Origin: Acidimicrobiia bacterium | GTDB lineage: Bacteria > Acidobacteriota > Terriglobia > Bryobacterales > Bryobacteraceae | NCBI GenBank assembly: GCA_016871315.1 | Contig: VFZE01000004.1 | Coordinates: 120,436 to 184,435 of the forward strand | Direction: 5' to 3' | DNA length: 64,000 nucleotides | Part shown: piece by piece, positions 35,974 to 44,652 of the stretch | Layout of the letters: each line of letters opens with the position of its first letter | Position numbering within the stretch: position 1 is the first letter of the stretch | The notes under the pieces: generated by a model | Databases searched by the model: none | The model's input: only the letters and a program-made list of their open reading frames with translations | Told to the model about the DNA's origin: nothing | Program-made: the position numbers and the translations under genes

Positions 35974-38900
35974 TCAGAATACGAGCTTCAGGCCGAACTG
36001 GATCTGGCGCTGTGCGCCAGTGCCGGTTTGCGCCGAGCGGGAGATTTGGGAGAAGTCGGCGCCGGCGGCGCTGATGATGGGCAAGAAGAAGTTGGGGTGG
36101 TTGGTGAGGTTGAAGAACTCGGTGCGGAACTGGAGGCTCATCTTCTCCTTGATGCGGAAGGAGCGGTAGAGGCCGAAGTCGAGATTGGCGAGGCCGTCGC
36201 CGATCAGGATGTTGCGGCCGGCGTTGCCGAAGGTGTTGAGGGCGTTGATCTGCCAGGCGGGGGTGTCGTTGGCGGCGCAGTTGCGGCGTGCGCCGGTGGC
36301 GGTGAGTGTGCAGGGGTTGAACCAGCGCTCGGGGGTGGGGTTGGGGATGCGCCAGTCGCCGATGACGTTGGGGCGGTCTGTCGTAGTGCCGACGCCGGTG
36401 TTGGATTCATCGCGGCCGGAGCGGACAGTGAAGGGGCGCCCAGCTTGCAGCGTGAGGATGCCGGTAAGTTGCCAGCCGCCGATGATGGCGTTGACGGCAG
36501 GGCTGGAGGAGGCGAAGTGGCGTCCCTTGCCGAAGGGGAGGTCGTAGACGGTGGAGAAGGCCCAGCGCTGGCGGACATCGAAATCGGAGAGGCCGCGCTC
36601 GGCGCGGAGATTACGGGCGTCCTGTGCCATGGAGGCGGCGGCGTCGGAGCTGGTGGAGATGCCGACGGCGTCATCGATAGAACGGGACCAGGTGTAGGAG
36701 CTGAGGAAGCTGAGGCCTGAGGTGAGGCGGCGCTCCAGGCGTACCTGGAGGGAGTGGAAGTTGGAGTTGCCGATGGAGGCGGCAAAGCCGCCGGTGATGT
36801 TACCGAAGGGCTGGAAGGGGCGGCGGGCTTGTGCCGCGCCGGGGCCAGGAAGCGCCTGATTGATCTGCCAGGAGACGGGGAGCTTGTGGCCTTGCGCGCC
36901 GACATAGGTGGTGTCGAGCACAAAGTTCTGCATCAGCTCCTTCTGGATGCCAAAGCTCCATTGGGTGACGTAGGCGGTGCGGAAGTCGTGCTGAATGCCT
37001 GGGGGAACGATAGCCGGGCGGCCGACGGTGAAGACGTTGGCGAGGTTGGGGGAGTCGGTGGCGAGGAAGGGACCGGCGGTCTGGCGGTTGCGGAACGGGG
37101 AGTTGCGTGAGAGCGGAGTGATGCCGTTGCCGGCGATTTGGAGATTGTAAAAGACGCCTGCTCCGGCGCGGATGACGGTACCTGGTCCCCCGAAAGGACG
37201 CCAGGCGAGGCCAACGCGCGGGGCAAAGTTGTTGGCGTCTGTTTCCCAGAGGCGGCGGCCTACGTCCGGGCGTGCGCGGAATTCGAGCAGGCCGGTGGCG
37301 GGGTTGACGAAGGATTCGCGGCCACCGGCGACGGCGAGGGTGTTGGTGCGCATATCGAAGGAGGCGAGCTTGTCGACGCGCTCGGTAACGGGGAGGTTGA
37401 GCTCATAGCGGACGCCGAGGTTGAGCGTGAGATTGGGGCTGATCTTGACGTCGTCCTGAACATAAAAGCCCGAGCTGAAGGTGATGGCGTTGTGGAACGG
37501 TTCGCCGAGGTTGCGGTCGCCCTGCTGGGGAAGGCCGAGGAGAAGATCGGCGATGGAGTTGCCGGAGAAGCGGCCGTCAAAGACGAAGGCGCCCCGGCCG
37601 AAGGATGTGAAGAAGCTGTTGAAGAGGAACTTACGCATGTCGAAGCCGAATTTGACGGTGTGCTTGCCCTTGATCCAGGTGATGTTGTCCACGACGTGAT
37701 AGTGATTGTCGTGGCGGCCTTGCGGGAGATTGGTGGGTCCGCCGATGACGACGAAGCCGGTGGCGTTGGTTTGCGGCGCGCCGTTGTTGAACGGTGTCTT
37801 GCCGGCGTCGGTGAGTCCGCCGATACCGAGGCGGTTGATGACATCGACGTCGCGGTCCTGCTGGAGGCGGAAGAAACCGAAGCGGGTGTAGCCGACGCGT
37901 GCTTCATTGACGAGGTTGGGGGAGAAGATGCGGGTCCAGGTAAGCACGGAGTGCTGGGTGCGCTGCATCTCGTCGCAGCCCCAGCCGGGGACGTCGCGGG
38001 CGGAGCAGAGCGGGTTGGAGAGCGGGAAGACCTCGTCATTGTCGGCGAACTCATAGACGCCGAAGAGGCTGTCCTTGTCGTTGAGGCGGTGATCGATGCG
38101 TGCGGAGAACTGGTCAATGCGGAAGGCTCCGGTGCCGGTGGAAGCGATGTTCTGGCGGCCGGCGGTGTTGGGGTCGGGATAGAGAGCGAGCAGGCCTGCG
38201 CCTTGGGTGCTCCAGCGGGATTGCGGGACCTGGTTGTTCGGAAAGGTTTGTCCGGAGGCGCGCGGGTCGCGTAGAGCGGCAAGGCCGGAGAAGTCGCCAC
38301 GCTTCATGGCCTGCGTGGGGACGACGGCGAGGGTTGCTTCCTGCTGTCCGCGGCGCTGGCCTTCATAGCCGACAAAGTAGAAGGTACGGTCGCGAACGAG
38401 CTTGCCGCCGGCGACAGCGCCGAACTGGTTGCGGCGGAAAGAGGGTTTGGTGGGCGCGAAGAAGTTGCGGGCGTCGAGGACGGAGTTGCGGTGGAACTCC
38501 CAGAGAGTGCCGTGAAAATCGTTGGTTCCGCCGCGCGTGGTGACGATGATCTGCCCGCCGGCCTGGCGGCCGTATTCGGCGCCGTAGGTACCGGTGAGGA
38601 CTTTGAATTCGCGGACGGCGTCGAGGATGGGGCGGTGGAGCGGCTGGTTGGTGGTTTCGTCGTTGTTGTCGATGCCGTCCTTGATGTACTGGTTGGCGAC
38701 CTCGCTGTGTCCTGCGACATTGATGCCGCCGCGGAAGCCGAGCGTGGAGCCCTGGGCAGGCGGAGCGACCCCGGGGGCCATGAGGGCCAACTGGAGGTAG
38801 TCACGGCCGTTGAGCGGGAGCTCGACGACTTTCTTCTGGTCAACCACGGCGCCGACGTTGGCGTTTTCCGAGCTGATGAGCGGAGTGGCGGCGGTGACTT

Positions 38901-39249
38901 CGACGGTCTCGGTGACGGAACCGACCTTGAGGATCACGTCAATGCGGGCCGATTGACCGGTTTCGAGCAGGATGCCACGGATAACTTCCTTGCGGAAGCC
39001 GGTTTGTTCCGCGGTGAGCGTGTACTGGCCGGGCAATAACTGCGGGAAACTGAATTCGCCTGCTTCGCCAACACTCATGGTACGGGTTTCGTTGGTGCCG
39101 GCGTTGGTGGCGGAGACTTTGACGCCTTGGACGACGGCGCCGGATTCATCGGTGATGCGGCCAACGAGGTTGGCGCGAACACCTTGCGCAAAGAGACTGG
39201 TGTGAAGCAGCAGGCCCAGCCAGGCCGCTGCGAGAGAGATGGTTCTCAT
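35974..39249 (-). CDS. Oar-like TonB-dependent receptor with carboxypeptidase-regulatory N-domain
   Basis: 1091 residues from ATG 39249, chosen because MRTISLAAAWLGLLLHTSLF begins a good signal peptide. N-domain ANLVGRITDESGAVVQGVKV, plug motifs LPLNGRDYLQLALMAPGVAP and QAGGQIIVTTRGGTNDFHGT, then a large barrel ending RQIQFGLKLVF. It differs from the receptor at 29-32 kb enough to be an old paralogue. TATAAT lies on the minus strand at 39321-39326, 71 bases before the start. It is convergent with the S51/SIR2 pair. Confidence 0.88.
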   Translation of the reverse strand: MRTISLAAAWLGLLLHTSLFAQGVRANLVGRITDESGAVVQGVKVSATNAGTNETRTMSVGEAGEFSFPQLLPGQYTLTAEQTGFRKEVIRGILLETGQSARIDVILKVGSVTETVEVTAATPLISSENANVGAVVDQKKVVELPLNGRDYLQLALMAPGVAPPAQGSTLGFRGGINVAGHSEVANQYIKDGIDNNDETTNQPLHRPILDAVREFKVLTGTYGAEYGRQAGGQIIVTTRGGTNDFHGTLWEFHRNSVLDARNFFAPTKPSFRRNQFGAVAGGKLVRDRTFYFVGYEGQRRGQQEATLAVVPTQAMKRGDFSGLAALRDPRASGQTFPNNQVPQSRWSTQGAGLLALYPDPNTAGRQNIASTGTGAFRIDQFSARIDHRLNDKDSLFGVYEFADNDEVFPLSNPLCSARDVPGWGCDEMQRTQHSVLTWTRIFSPNLVNEARVGYTRFGFFRLQQDRDVDVINRLGIGGLTDAGKTPFNNGAPQTNATGFVVIGGPTNLPQGRHDNHYHVVDNITWIKGKHTVKFGFDMRKFLFNSFFTSFGRGAFVFDGRFSGNSIADLLLGLPQQGDRNLGEPFHNAITFSSGFYVQDDVKISPNLTLNLGVRYELNLPVTERVDKLASFDMRTNTLAVAGGRESFVNPATGLLEFRARPDVGRRLWETDANNFAPRVGLAWRPFGGPGTVIRAGAGVFYNLQIAGNGITPLSRNSPFRNRQTAGPFLATDSPNLANVFTVGRPAIVPPGIQHDFRTAYVTQWSFGIQKELMQNFVLDTTYVGAQGHKLPVSWQINQALPGPGAAQARRPFQPFGNITGGFAASIGNSNFHSLQVRLERRLTSGLSFLSSYTWSRSIDDAVGISTSSDAAASMAQDARNLRAERGLSDFDVRQRWAFSTVYDLPFGKGRHFASSSPAVNAIIGGWQLTGILTLQAGRPFTVRSGRDESNTGVGTTTDRPNVIGDWRIPNPTPERWFNPCTLTATGARRNCAANDTPAWQINALNTFGNAGRNILIGDGLANLDFGLYRSFRIKEKMSLQFRTEFFNLTNHPNFFLPIISAAGADFSQISRSAQTGTGAQRQIQFGLKLVF

Positions 39250-39320
39250 AAACCCCCCAAAGCTAAACATGTCCACGTTACCTGAGGGTTTCCCCTCACC
39301 CCAGAGTGGTGGATACGGAG

Positions 39321-39326
39321 ATTATA
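39321..39326 (-). promoter_or_regulatory. TATAAT -10 hexamer of the second receptor gene
   Basis: Perfect TATAAT on the minus strand, 71 bases upstream of ATG 39249, leaving a leader with a G-rich run just before the start. The -35 region is poor. Confidence 0.4.
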
Positions 39327-39356
39327 GGGTGGTTTTAGAGAAAGGGGAAGAGGTAG

Positions 39357-39827
39357 TTACTTGATTTCTTTACTGGAAGCGGTTGCAGGTTCCTGGCCCC
39401 AGTTTTCGCGGACGACGAGGGATTGGTCGGAAAAGAAAGTTCGGCGGCCGGTGCTGCCGAAGGAGACGGGGTTGGCGGTAAGGGCATAACCCGTGGGTGT
39501 GCCTTGGAGGATGAACTTGTAGCCGGTCTTTTCGCCGGCGGCGAGGTCCCCGGGAATGAGGTCGGCGCCGGCGGGGCCGGGCTGGCCGCTGGCGGGAGGG
39601 CCGAGCTCGGCGAGGGTGGTGGCGTAGCGGCCGAATTGAGAGAAGTACTGGGTTTGGGCCGTGTGGATGGTGGTGAGTTGGCGGACGGCGGCCATCTCCT
39701 GGGTGTGCATGCGGGCGGTGTTGAGCCTAGGGACGGCGATGGCGGCGATAATCAGCAAGATCGCCACCACGATCAGCAATTCCATGAGAGAAAAGCCGCG
39801 GCGTAGGCGGCGGGAAACCCGGTTCAT
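39357..39827 (-). CDS. Type IV pilin-like protein (prepilin N-terminal domain)
   Basis: 156 residues from ATG 39827, which has AGGAG 7 bases upstream; a GTG at 39845 is also in frame. The class III leader MNRVSRRLRRG is cut before FSLMELLIVVAILLIIAAIA, with Glu at position +5 of the mature protein. The remainder is a short pseudopilin/pilin head (RLNTARMHTQEMAAVRQLTT, YALTANPVSFGSTGRRTFFS). It resembles PilA-type or minor pilins of acidobacteria. No pilus machinery genes are adjacent, so whether it is a major or minor pilin is open. Confidence 0.85.
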   Translation of the reverse strand: MNRVSRRLRRGFSLMELLIVVAILLIIAAIAVPRLNTARMHTQEMAAVRQLTTIHTAQTQYFSQFGRYATTLAELGPPASGQPGPAGADLIPGDLAAGEKTGYKFILQGTPTGYALTANPVSFGSTGRRTFFSDQSLVVRENWGQEPATASSKEIK

Positions 39828-39888
39828 GCGCACACTCCTGGACACTCCTATAGTATGACGCGCCGCGGGGCTTGGGCGTTGAGGCTGT

Positions 39889-40347
39889 TCAGCCGGTCTT
39901 GCGGGTGACGTTGACCTTGCCGCTCATCTTGTTGCCGTCCATTTCGGCGCTGGCATCGCCCTGGATACGTTCGTTGGCGTAGACGAGTTGGAAGCGGATG
40001 CCCGGGTGGTCAGGGCTTTGCTTGACCTCAAAGCTGATCTTGTCGCCGTCGACTTTGCCGTCGAGGATTTCCCAGTTGCGGGATTCGTTTTCCCCACCGA
40101 AGCCTTTGAGTTCGGAACCGGTATGTTTGAAGTCAAAGTAAATGCCGATGTCACGGGTTTCCCCGGACGGCCCAGTTATCTCAAAGCTGCCCGACCTTTT
40201 TCCGGTCACATCGGCGGCGGGAAGCAAGAGTGCTCCGGCCAGCAAGGCTAGCACTGCATGGTGGTCTCCCAGGAACCGGCACCCGACCGGTCCGCAATGA
40301 GAAGACGCATCAGCCATGAGGAATGTTCCCGCTAACCGAGTGATCAT
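39889..40347 (-). CDS. Unrecognised secreted protein of the lpx-tonB operon
   Basis: 152 residues from ATG 40347, which overlaps the upstream stop by 4 bases (ATGA) and has GGAGGA close by. The first ~40 residues look irregular, and a GTG start at about 40250 (LALLAGALLLPAADVTGK) would give a cleaner signal peptide. The mature part (SFEITGPSGETRDIGIYFDF, GDKISFEVKQSPDHPGIRFQ, GNKMSGKVNVTRKTG) is beta-rich and typical of small acidobacterial exported proteins with alternating strands. No family name assigned. Confidence 0.6.
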   Translation of the reverse strand: MITRLAGTFLMADASSHCGPVGCRFLGDHHAVLALLAGALLLPAADVTGKRSGSFEITGPSGETRDIGIYFDFKHTGSELKGFGGENESRNWEILDGKVDGDKISFEVKQSPDHPGIRFQLVYANERIQGDASAEMDGNKMSGKVNVTRKTG

Positions 40348-40535
40348 TCCTCCGGGTGGTGCGATCCCGAAGCGCTTTCGAGGCGCTCGCGCTTCCAAAC
40401 TGCCCAGCTCTTGACGGCCATCCCCGCGAGGAAGATCCAGACCACCAGGCGGACTTCTCCGGTGAGGGCGAGGGCGGCGCCGGCGCCCAACGCGGCGTAG
40501 CATCCGAGGCTCACTTGGAGGCGGCGCGTGGTCAT
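40344..40535 (-). CDS. Small two-helix membrane protein
   Basis: 63 residues: MTTRRLQVSLGCYAALGAGA and LALTGEVRLVVWIFLAGMAV form two membrane helices, ending in a charged tail. It begins 4 bases after the tonB stop and overlaps the next gene by 4 bases, so it is part of the operon. Function unknown; it is below the length where families can be recognised by eye. Confidence 0.6.
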   Translation of the reverse strand: MTTRRLQVSLGCYAALGAGAALALTGEVRLVVWIFLAGMAVKSWAVWKRERLESASGSHHPEE

Positions 40536-40539
40536 GGGT

Positions 40540-41607
40540 TCATCGGGAAGGAATGTTGTAGAGGAAGGTGAACTGGAGCCGCACTTGCTGGCCCTTGAAT
40601 TCGTCGGGCAACGGCGGGAAGGGATTGGAGGCGCTGATGCCGGCGACGGCGGCGCGGTCCAAGGCTTCGGTGCCGCTGGGAGAGGCGATCACGAGCTTGG
40701 GGACGCTACCGTCGCGGTTGATGGCGAACTGGATGAGCACCTTGCCGCGGCGGCCGAGGCGGACCGATTCCGGAATCACGGCGAACCAATTCCTTCGGAC
40801 GGTGGAGAGGATACGGATGAGGTAAGGACGGAAATCCGCGCCCATGGGATCGCTGAGCAGTTCCAGGCTGCTGCCCTGGCGCAGCGGGCCGCCGGGGTTA
40901 TTGAGCGCGGAGCCAAGGCCGCCCGCGCCTTCACCCAAGTCTCCGACGACCAGCCCTCCGCCGCCACCGCGGAGCACCTGGCGGCCCGTTTCCTCGATCG
41001 ACTGCGAACGTGTGGGCAGGGGGATTCGTCCGGCTACGGTGGAGCCGGTGCCCTGGCCCGGCGTGGAAGCACCCGGGCGCTCAAAGGCGATCGCCGGTTT
41101 TTCTTGCGGCTCAATTTCCGGAGGGGGTTGGATGGTGGCCTGTGGATTGCCGAGGCCCGGAGGAATCTGCGGGGCCGGCGCGGCGCGGGCCACTTCGATC
41201 TTGGGCGGCTCCACCAGGGGCTCCGGCGCGGTGGGGGCGGGAAGCGGAGGAGCTTGAAAAGTACGCGGGGCCGCGGGGCGCGTCATGCCGGAAGCGGGCG
41301 GGGCCTGGGCCAGGGAGGGTTGGCTGAGTAGACCTTCGAGGTTGACTTCGGTGGAGACCTTGCCGCTGCCGGGATCCTTCTGGGTCATCTGCGCGGGGGG
41401 AGCGACCAGTGGGGTGGCCTTGCTCAGGTCGGCGGTGATCTGCGGCGCGCGGCGTTTGGCGGGCCCGCCGAGCGGCGCCATGACGGCAACGGCTACGGCC
41501 AGCAGTAGATGGAAGGCGATGGTTCCCAAGACGCCTAGGCGCGGGTTGGGCTGGGGAAGATGACGATGGTCTTCCAGCAGCAAGCGCAGCTCGGGAGTCT
41601 CCCGCAT
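40540..41607 (-). CDS. TonB family energy transducer
   Basis: 355 residues. One N-terminal membrane helix (LGTIAFHLLLAVAVAVMAPL), a long proline-rich periplasmic spacer (PPLPAPTAPEPLVEPPKIEV, IQPPPEIEPQEKPAIAFERP), and a C-terminal TonB domain (LIQFAINRDGSVPKLVIASP, ALDRAAVAGISASNPFPPLP). It would couple inner-membrane proton motive force to outer-membrane receptors such as the two in this window. No exbB/exbD is adjacent. It lies 10 bases after the Gfo/Idh gene in the lipid A operon. Confidence 0.85.
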   Translation of the reverse strand: MRETPELRLLLEDHRHLPQPNPRLGVLGTIAFHLLLAVAVAVMAPLGGPAKRRAPQITADLSKATPLVAPPAQMTQKDPGSGKVSTEVNLEGLLSQPSLAQAPPASGMTRPAAPRTFQAPPLPAPTAPEPLVEPPKIEVARAAPAPQIPPGLGNPQATIQPPPEIEPQEKPAIAFERPGASTPGQGTGSTVAGRIPLPTRSQSIEETGRQVLRGGGGGLVVGDLGEGAGGLGSALNNPGGPLRQGSSLELLSDPMGADFRPYLIRILSTVRRNWFAVIPESVRLGRRGKVLIQFAINRDGSVPKLVIASPSGTEALDRAAVAGISASNPFPPLPDEFKGQQVRLQFTFLYNIPSR

Positions 41608-41617
41608 GGTCCTTCTA

Positions 41618-42589
41618 TTAAGACGTTGTCCGGTCCAGCGACGTTAAGGTTTCTTGAACAATTTGACCATGCCGCTGGATCCCGTCCAAAATCTGGAGCG
41701 CCACGGCCAGGGTGCGGGCCGCGTCTTCACCGCTGACATGGGGGCGCGATCGGCTGCGCACGGCCTCGAGAAACGCGTCCAATTGAGCGGCCAGGGGCTC
41801 CCGCTTTTCGGCGGCCAGGGGCTGGAAACCGATGCCGCGGTTCTCACCGACGGTGAAGACGACGCCGTCCTGGCGGGCGTAGTCGATGGAGATGTACTGA
41901 TGCGGCTGAAACAGGCGGAGCTTGCGGACCTTTTCGGTGGAGACGCGGCTGGCGGTCATGTTGGCGACGCAGCCGCCGGGGAAGGCCAGCCGGACGTTGG
42001 CGATGTCGACCTTTTCCGAGAGGATGCGGATGCCGGCGGCGCGCACTTCTTCGGGAGTCTTGCCGACGAGGTGGAGCACGATGTCGAGGTCGTGGATCAT
42101 CAGATCGAGGACGACATCGACATCGAGGCTGCGCGGGGCAAACACGCTCATGCGGTGGATTTCGAAGAATAGCGGGAGAGTGACGAGCTTGCCGAGCGCC
42201 ATGACGGCGGGGTTGAACCGTTCGAGGTGACCGACCTGAAGAATGCGGCCGTGGGCGGCAGCGGTGCGGCACAGCGCCTCGGCTTCCTGGTTGGACGCGG
42301 CGAGGGGCTTTTCGACGAGGAGATCGATGCCGGATTGGAGCAGGCGGCAGCCGAGATCGGCGTGGGTGACGGTGGGCGTGGCGAGTACGGCGGCCTGCAC
42401 GTGGCCTTTGAGCTCGCTCCAATCGGCGACGGCGCGGCAGCCATAGCGGGCGGCGGCCTGTTCGCGGCGCTGGGCCTCGATGTCGGCGACCGCGACCAGT
42501 TCGGCGTTCTGCGATTGGCAGATGACCCGGAGGTGGTTTTCGCCGAAGACGCCTGCGCCGACCACGGCCACCTTTACGCGGTCACTCAT
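41618..42589 (-). CDS. Gfo/Idh/MocA oxidoreductase in the lipid A cluster
   Basis: 323 residues from ATG 42589, which overlaps the lpxI stop by 8 bases. Rossmann motif KVAVVGAGVFGENHLRVICQ, ATPTVTHADLGCRLLQSGID, VEKPLAASNQEAEALCR (EKP motif), and LMIHDLDIVLHLVGKTPEEV. Genes of this family sit between lpxA/lpxI and lpxB in many bacteria; GnnA of Acidithiobacillus and Leptospira is one such enzyme and oxidises UDP-GlcNAc at C3 for 3-amino lipid A. No GnnB aminotransferase is nearby, so that role is only a possibility. Confidence 0.8.
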   Translation of the reverse strand: MSDRVKVAVVGAGVFGENHLRVICQSQNAELVAVADIEAQRREQAAARYGCRAVADWSELKGHVQAAVLATPTVTHADLGCRLLQSGIDLLVEKPLAASNQEAEALCRTAAAHGRILQVGHLERFNPAVMALGKLVTLPLFFEIHRMSVFAPRSLDVDVVLDLMIHDLDIVLHLVGKTPEEVRAAGIRILSEKVDIANVRLAFPGGCVANMTASRVSTEKVRKLRLFQPHQYISIDYARQDGVVFTVGENRGIGFQPLAAEKREPLAAQLDAFLEAVRSRSRPHVSGEDAARTLAVALQILDGIQRHGQIVQETLTSLDRTTS

Positions 42590-43397
42590 CTGGGGTGTAC
42601 CCCGCCACCGAAATGGCAGCCTCATCGGCCGCGGTGAGCATCGCCTCGCGGTCGAGCAAGAGTGTGCGGCCGGCGTCGACGGCGAGCATGGTGGCTCCGG
42701 TTTCCTGCATGGTTTGGATGGTGCCCGGTCCGGCGACGGGCACGTCGAACAGCATATGCCGCCTGCGGCGCGAGCCTTTCACGAGGGTCAGGCGGCGGCC
42801 GTTGACCAGACCCGCGGCGCGACGGAGCATTTCGTCGGTACCTTCCATGGCCTCTACCGCAACGCAGGCGCGCTCGCAGATGACGACGCTTTGGCCAATG
42901 TCGAAGCCTGACAGTGCCGCCGCGATTCGGCGCCCGTAGGCGATGTCGGCTTCTTCTTCCTTGGTGGGCTTGCGGCGGCTCATCGTTCCTTCGCCGGCCA
43001 GGAGGGGTTTGAGGAGAACAGTGGAATCGATGACGCGGATGCCTTCCTGCTCCAGGACGCCGACGATGGCGCCGATCAGCGAGTCTGTGTTCTTTTCCTT
43101 GACCGAGGCGAGCAGTTTCACCAGTTTCCAGTCGGGCAGCGCCGAGCTGAAGATGCTGGCGTGTTTGACTTGGCCGGCCAGCATCACCTGGGTGACGCTT
43201 TCCTTCTTGAGGATGTCGATCAGTTTGCCGAGTTCGCTGATGCCCACCCAGTGCGTGCTGGAGGCGAGCGATTCGATCTCCTGGCTGGCCTCGCCTTGGA
43301 TGCCTACGGCGGCGACATCCAATCCCATGAGTCGCGCCTGTTCGAGCGCCAAGATGGGGAAGCGCCCGCTGCCTGCGATGATGCCGTAGCGGCTCAC
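42582..43397 (-). CDS. lpxI: UDP-2,3-diacylglucosamine diphosphatase LpxI
   Basis: 271 residues starting at GTG 43397, overlapping the lpxA stop (GTGA). Family features of LpxI (DUF1009): YGIIAGSGRFPILALEQARL at the N-terminus, VTQVMLAGQVKHASIFS, and the C-terminal domain with YGRRIAAALSGFDIGQSVVI, VEAMEGTDEMLRRAAGL, and KGSRRRRHMLFDVPVAGPGT. LpxI removes UMP from UDP-2,3-diacylglucosamine in the cytoplasm to form lipid X, replacing LpxH. Its position after fabZ-lpxA supports the call. Confidence 0.92.
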   Translation of the reverse strand: MSRYGIIAGSGRFPILALEQARLMGLDVAAVGIQGEASQEIESLASSTHWVGISELGKLIDILKKESVTQVMLAGQVKHASIFSSALPDWKLVKLLASVKEKNTDSLIGAIVGVLEQEGIRVIDSTVLLKPLLAGEGTMSRRKPTKEEEADIAYGRRIAAALSGFDIGQSVVICERACVAVEAMEGTDEMLRRAAGLVNGRRLTLVKGSRRRRHMLFDVPVAGPGTIQTMQETGATMLAVDAGRTLLLDREAMLTAADEAAISVAGYTPDE

Positions 43398-44170
43398 TTG
43401 ATGACACCACGCTCGGAGGAGGCGAAGAAGTCGAGCAGCTCGTCCACTTCGGGGCAGCCGGTGATCTCGGCGCGGATCTTTTCGATGGCCTGGGAGGTGT
43501 TCAGCTTATCGGAGCCAAGCAGGCGGAAGGCTTTGTGGAGATGGTCGATGGAGTGTGAGGAGAAGCCACGCCGCTCGAGGCCGGTTTTGTTGACGCCGAA
43601 GACCTTCACTTCGCGCGGGCTGACGGTCATCGAATAGGGCGCGACGTCCTGCGTGAGCACGCTATAGCCGCCGATCATGGCATGGCGGCCGATGCGGCAG
43701 AACTGGTGAACGCCGGTAAAGGCTCCGATGACGGCCCAGTCGCCGACGATGGCGTGGCCGCCGAGGGTCACGCCGTTGGCGAGCACGCAATGGCTGCCGA
43801 GGTAGACATCGTGTGCCACGTGTACATAGGCCATGAGCAGGTTTTCGTCGCCGAGGCGGGTGAGCAGACCGCCGCCTTCGGTGCCGCGGTGGATGGTGAC
43901 GAATTCGCGGATTTTGTTGCGGCTGCCGATGCGTGTTTCGGCGCGCTCGCCTTTGTATTTGAGGTCCTGGCTGGCGACGCCGAGGGAGGAATAGGGGAAG
44001 AAGATGTTCTCTTCGCCGATCCAGGTGGGGCCTTCCACATAGACGTGGGCCATCAGGCGAGTGCCGGGGCCGATCTGGACTTCCGGACCGATGACGCAGA
44101 ATGGTCCGACGTCGGCCGACTCATGGATGCGCGCCCGCGGGTCGACGATGGCACTGGAGTGTACTGGCAT
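43394..44170 (-). CDS. lpxA: Acyl-ACP-UDP-N-acetylglucosamine O-acyltransferase LpxA
   Basis: 258 residues of left-handed beta-helix hexapeptide repeats (VDPRARIHESADVGPFCVIG, GPGTRLMAHVYVEGPTWIG, GSHCVLANGVTLGGHAIVGD) with the catalytic-region AYVHVAHDVYLG (His) and a C-terminal helical part (NKTGLERRGFSSHSIDHLHK). Transfers an acyl chain from acyl-ACP to the 3-position of UDP-GlcNAc, the first step of lipid A synthesis, in the cytoplasm. Starts 8 bases after fabZ. Confidence 0.94.
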   Translation of the reverse strand: MPVHSSAIVDPRARIHESADVGPFCVIGPEVQIGPGTRLMAHVYVEGPTWIGEENIFFPYSSLGVASQDLKYKGERAETRIGSRNKIREFVTIHRGTEGGGLLTRLGDENLLMAYVHVAHDVYLGSHCVLANGVTLGGHAIVGDWAVIGAFTGVHQFCRIGRHAMIGGYSVLTQDVAPYSMTVSPREVKVFGVNKTGLERRGFSSHSIDHLHKAFRLLGSDKLNTSQAIEKIRAEITGCPEVDELLDFFASSERGVIK

Positions 44171-44178
44171 GGCCGCCC

Positions 44179-44628
44179 CTAGGCGCCGCCGGCGGCCTTA
44201 TCCTGGAGCACGCAGAGGAAGGTGGCCTCGGCGACGAGCGTCTCGCCGACGTAGGCTTTGCCTTCCATCTTGGCGCGGGTGGGACGTCCGTGGACCAGCT
44301 TCACTTCCATGCGCAGAAGGTCGCCGGGGACAACCTGGCGGCGGAAGCGGGCGGCATCGACGCCGGCCAGAAACACCTGTTTGTTTTCGCGGTCCGGGAT
44401 CTTGCCGAGCACAAGCACCCCCGCCGCTTGCGCCATTGCTTCGACAATCAGGACGCCGGGCATGACGGGATATTCGGGGAAATGGCCTTGAAAAAAGGGC
44501 TCATTGGCGGTGACCCCCTTGATGGCGACGACGCGGTCATCCTCAAGCAGCACAATCTGGTCCACAAGCAGCATCGGATAGCGATGAGGCAGTAATCTGC
44601 GGATCCCGGCGATGTCGATTAGAGCCAT
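44179..44628 (-). CDS. fabZ: 3-hydroxyacyl-ACP dehydratase FabZ
   Basis: 149 residues. Hot-dog fold motifs LLPHRYPMLLVDQIVLLED (catalytic His), GVTANEPFFQGHFPEYPVMP (second active-site region) and GVLIVEAMAQAAGVLVLG (catalytic Glu). It dehydrates 3-hydroxyacyl-ACP in fatty-acid elongation and competes with LpxA for hydroxymyristoyl-ACP, which explains the shared operon. First gene of the seven-gene operon; a TATAAT lies 12 bases before its ATG. Confidence 0.94.
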   Translation of the reverse strand: MALIDIAGIRRLLPHRYPMLLVDQIVLLEDDRVVAIKGVTANEPFFQGHFPEYPVMPGVLIVEAMAQAAGVLVLGKIPDRENKQVFLAGVDAARFRRQVVPGDLLRMEVKLVHGRPTRAKMEGKAYVGETLVAEATFLCVLQDKAAGGA

Positions 44629-44639
44629 TGCAAACTGGC

Positions 44640-44646
44640 TATTATA
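44640..44646. promoter_or_regulatory. Overlapping divergent -10 hexamers between fabZ and the M20 gene
   Basis: The 24-base gap between the two ATGs (44629-44652) contains GCTATTATAGC. Read on the minus strand it gives TATAAT (44641-44646) 12 bases before fabZ; read on the plus strand it gives TATTAT (44640-44645) 7 bases before the M20 ATG. Neither gene has a Shine-Dalgarno in the gap. The two promoters would compete for the same site. Confidence 0.45.
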
Positions 44647-44652
44647 GCAACG

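Noticed and set aside
37138..38274. A 378-codon plus-strand open frame inside the second receptor gene
   Set aside because: Same kind of shadow, repetitive acidic translation with no motif.
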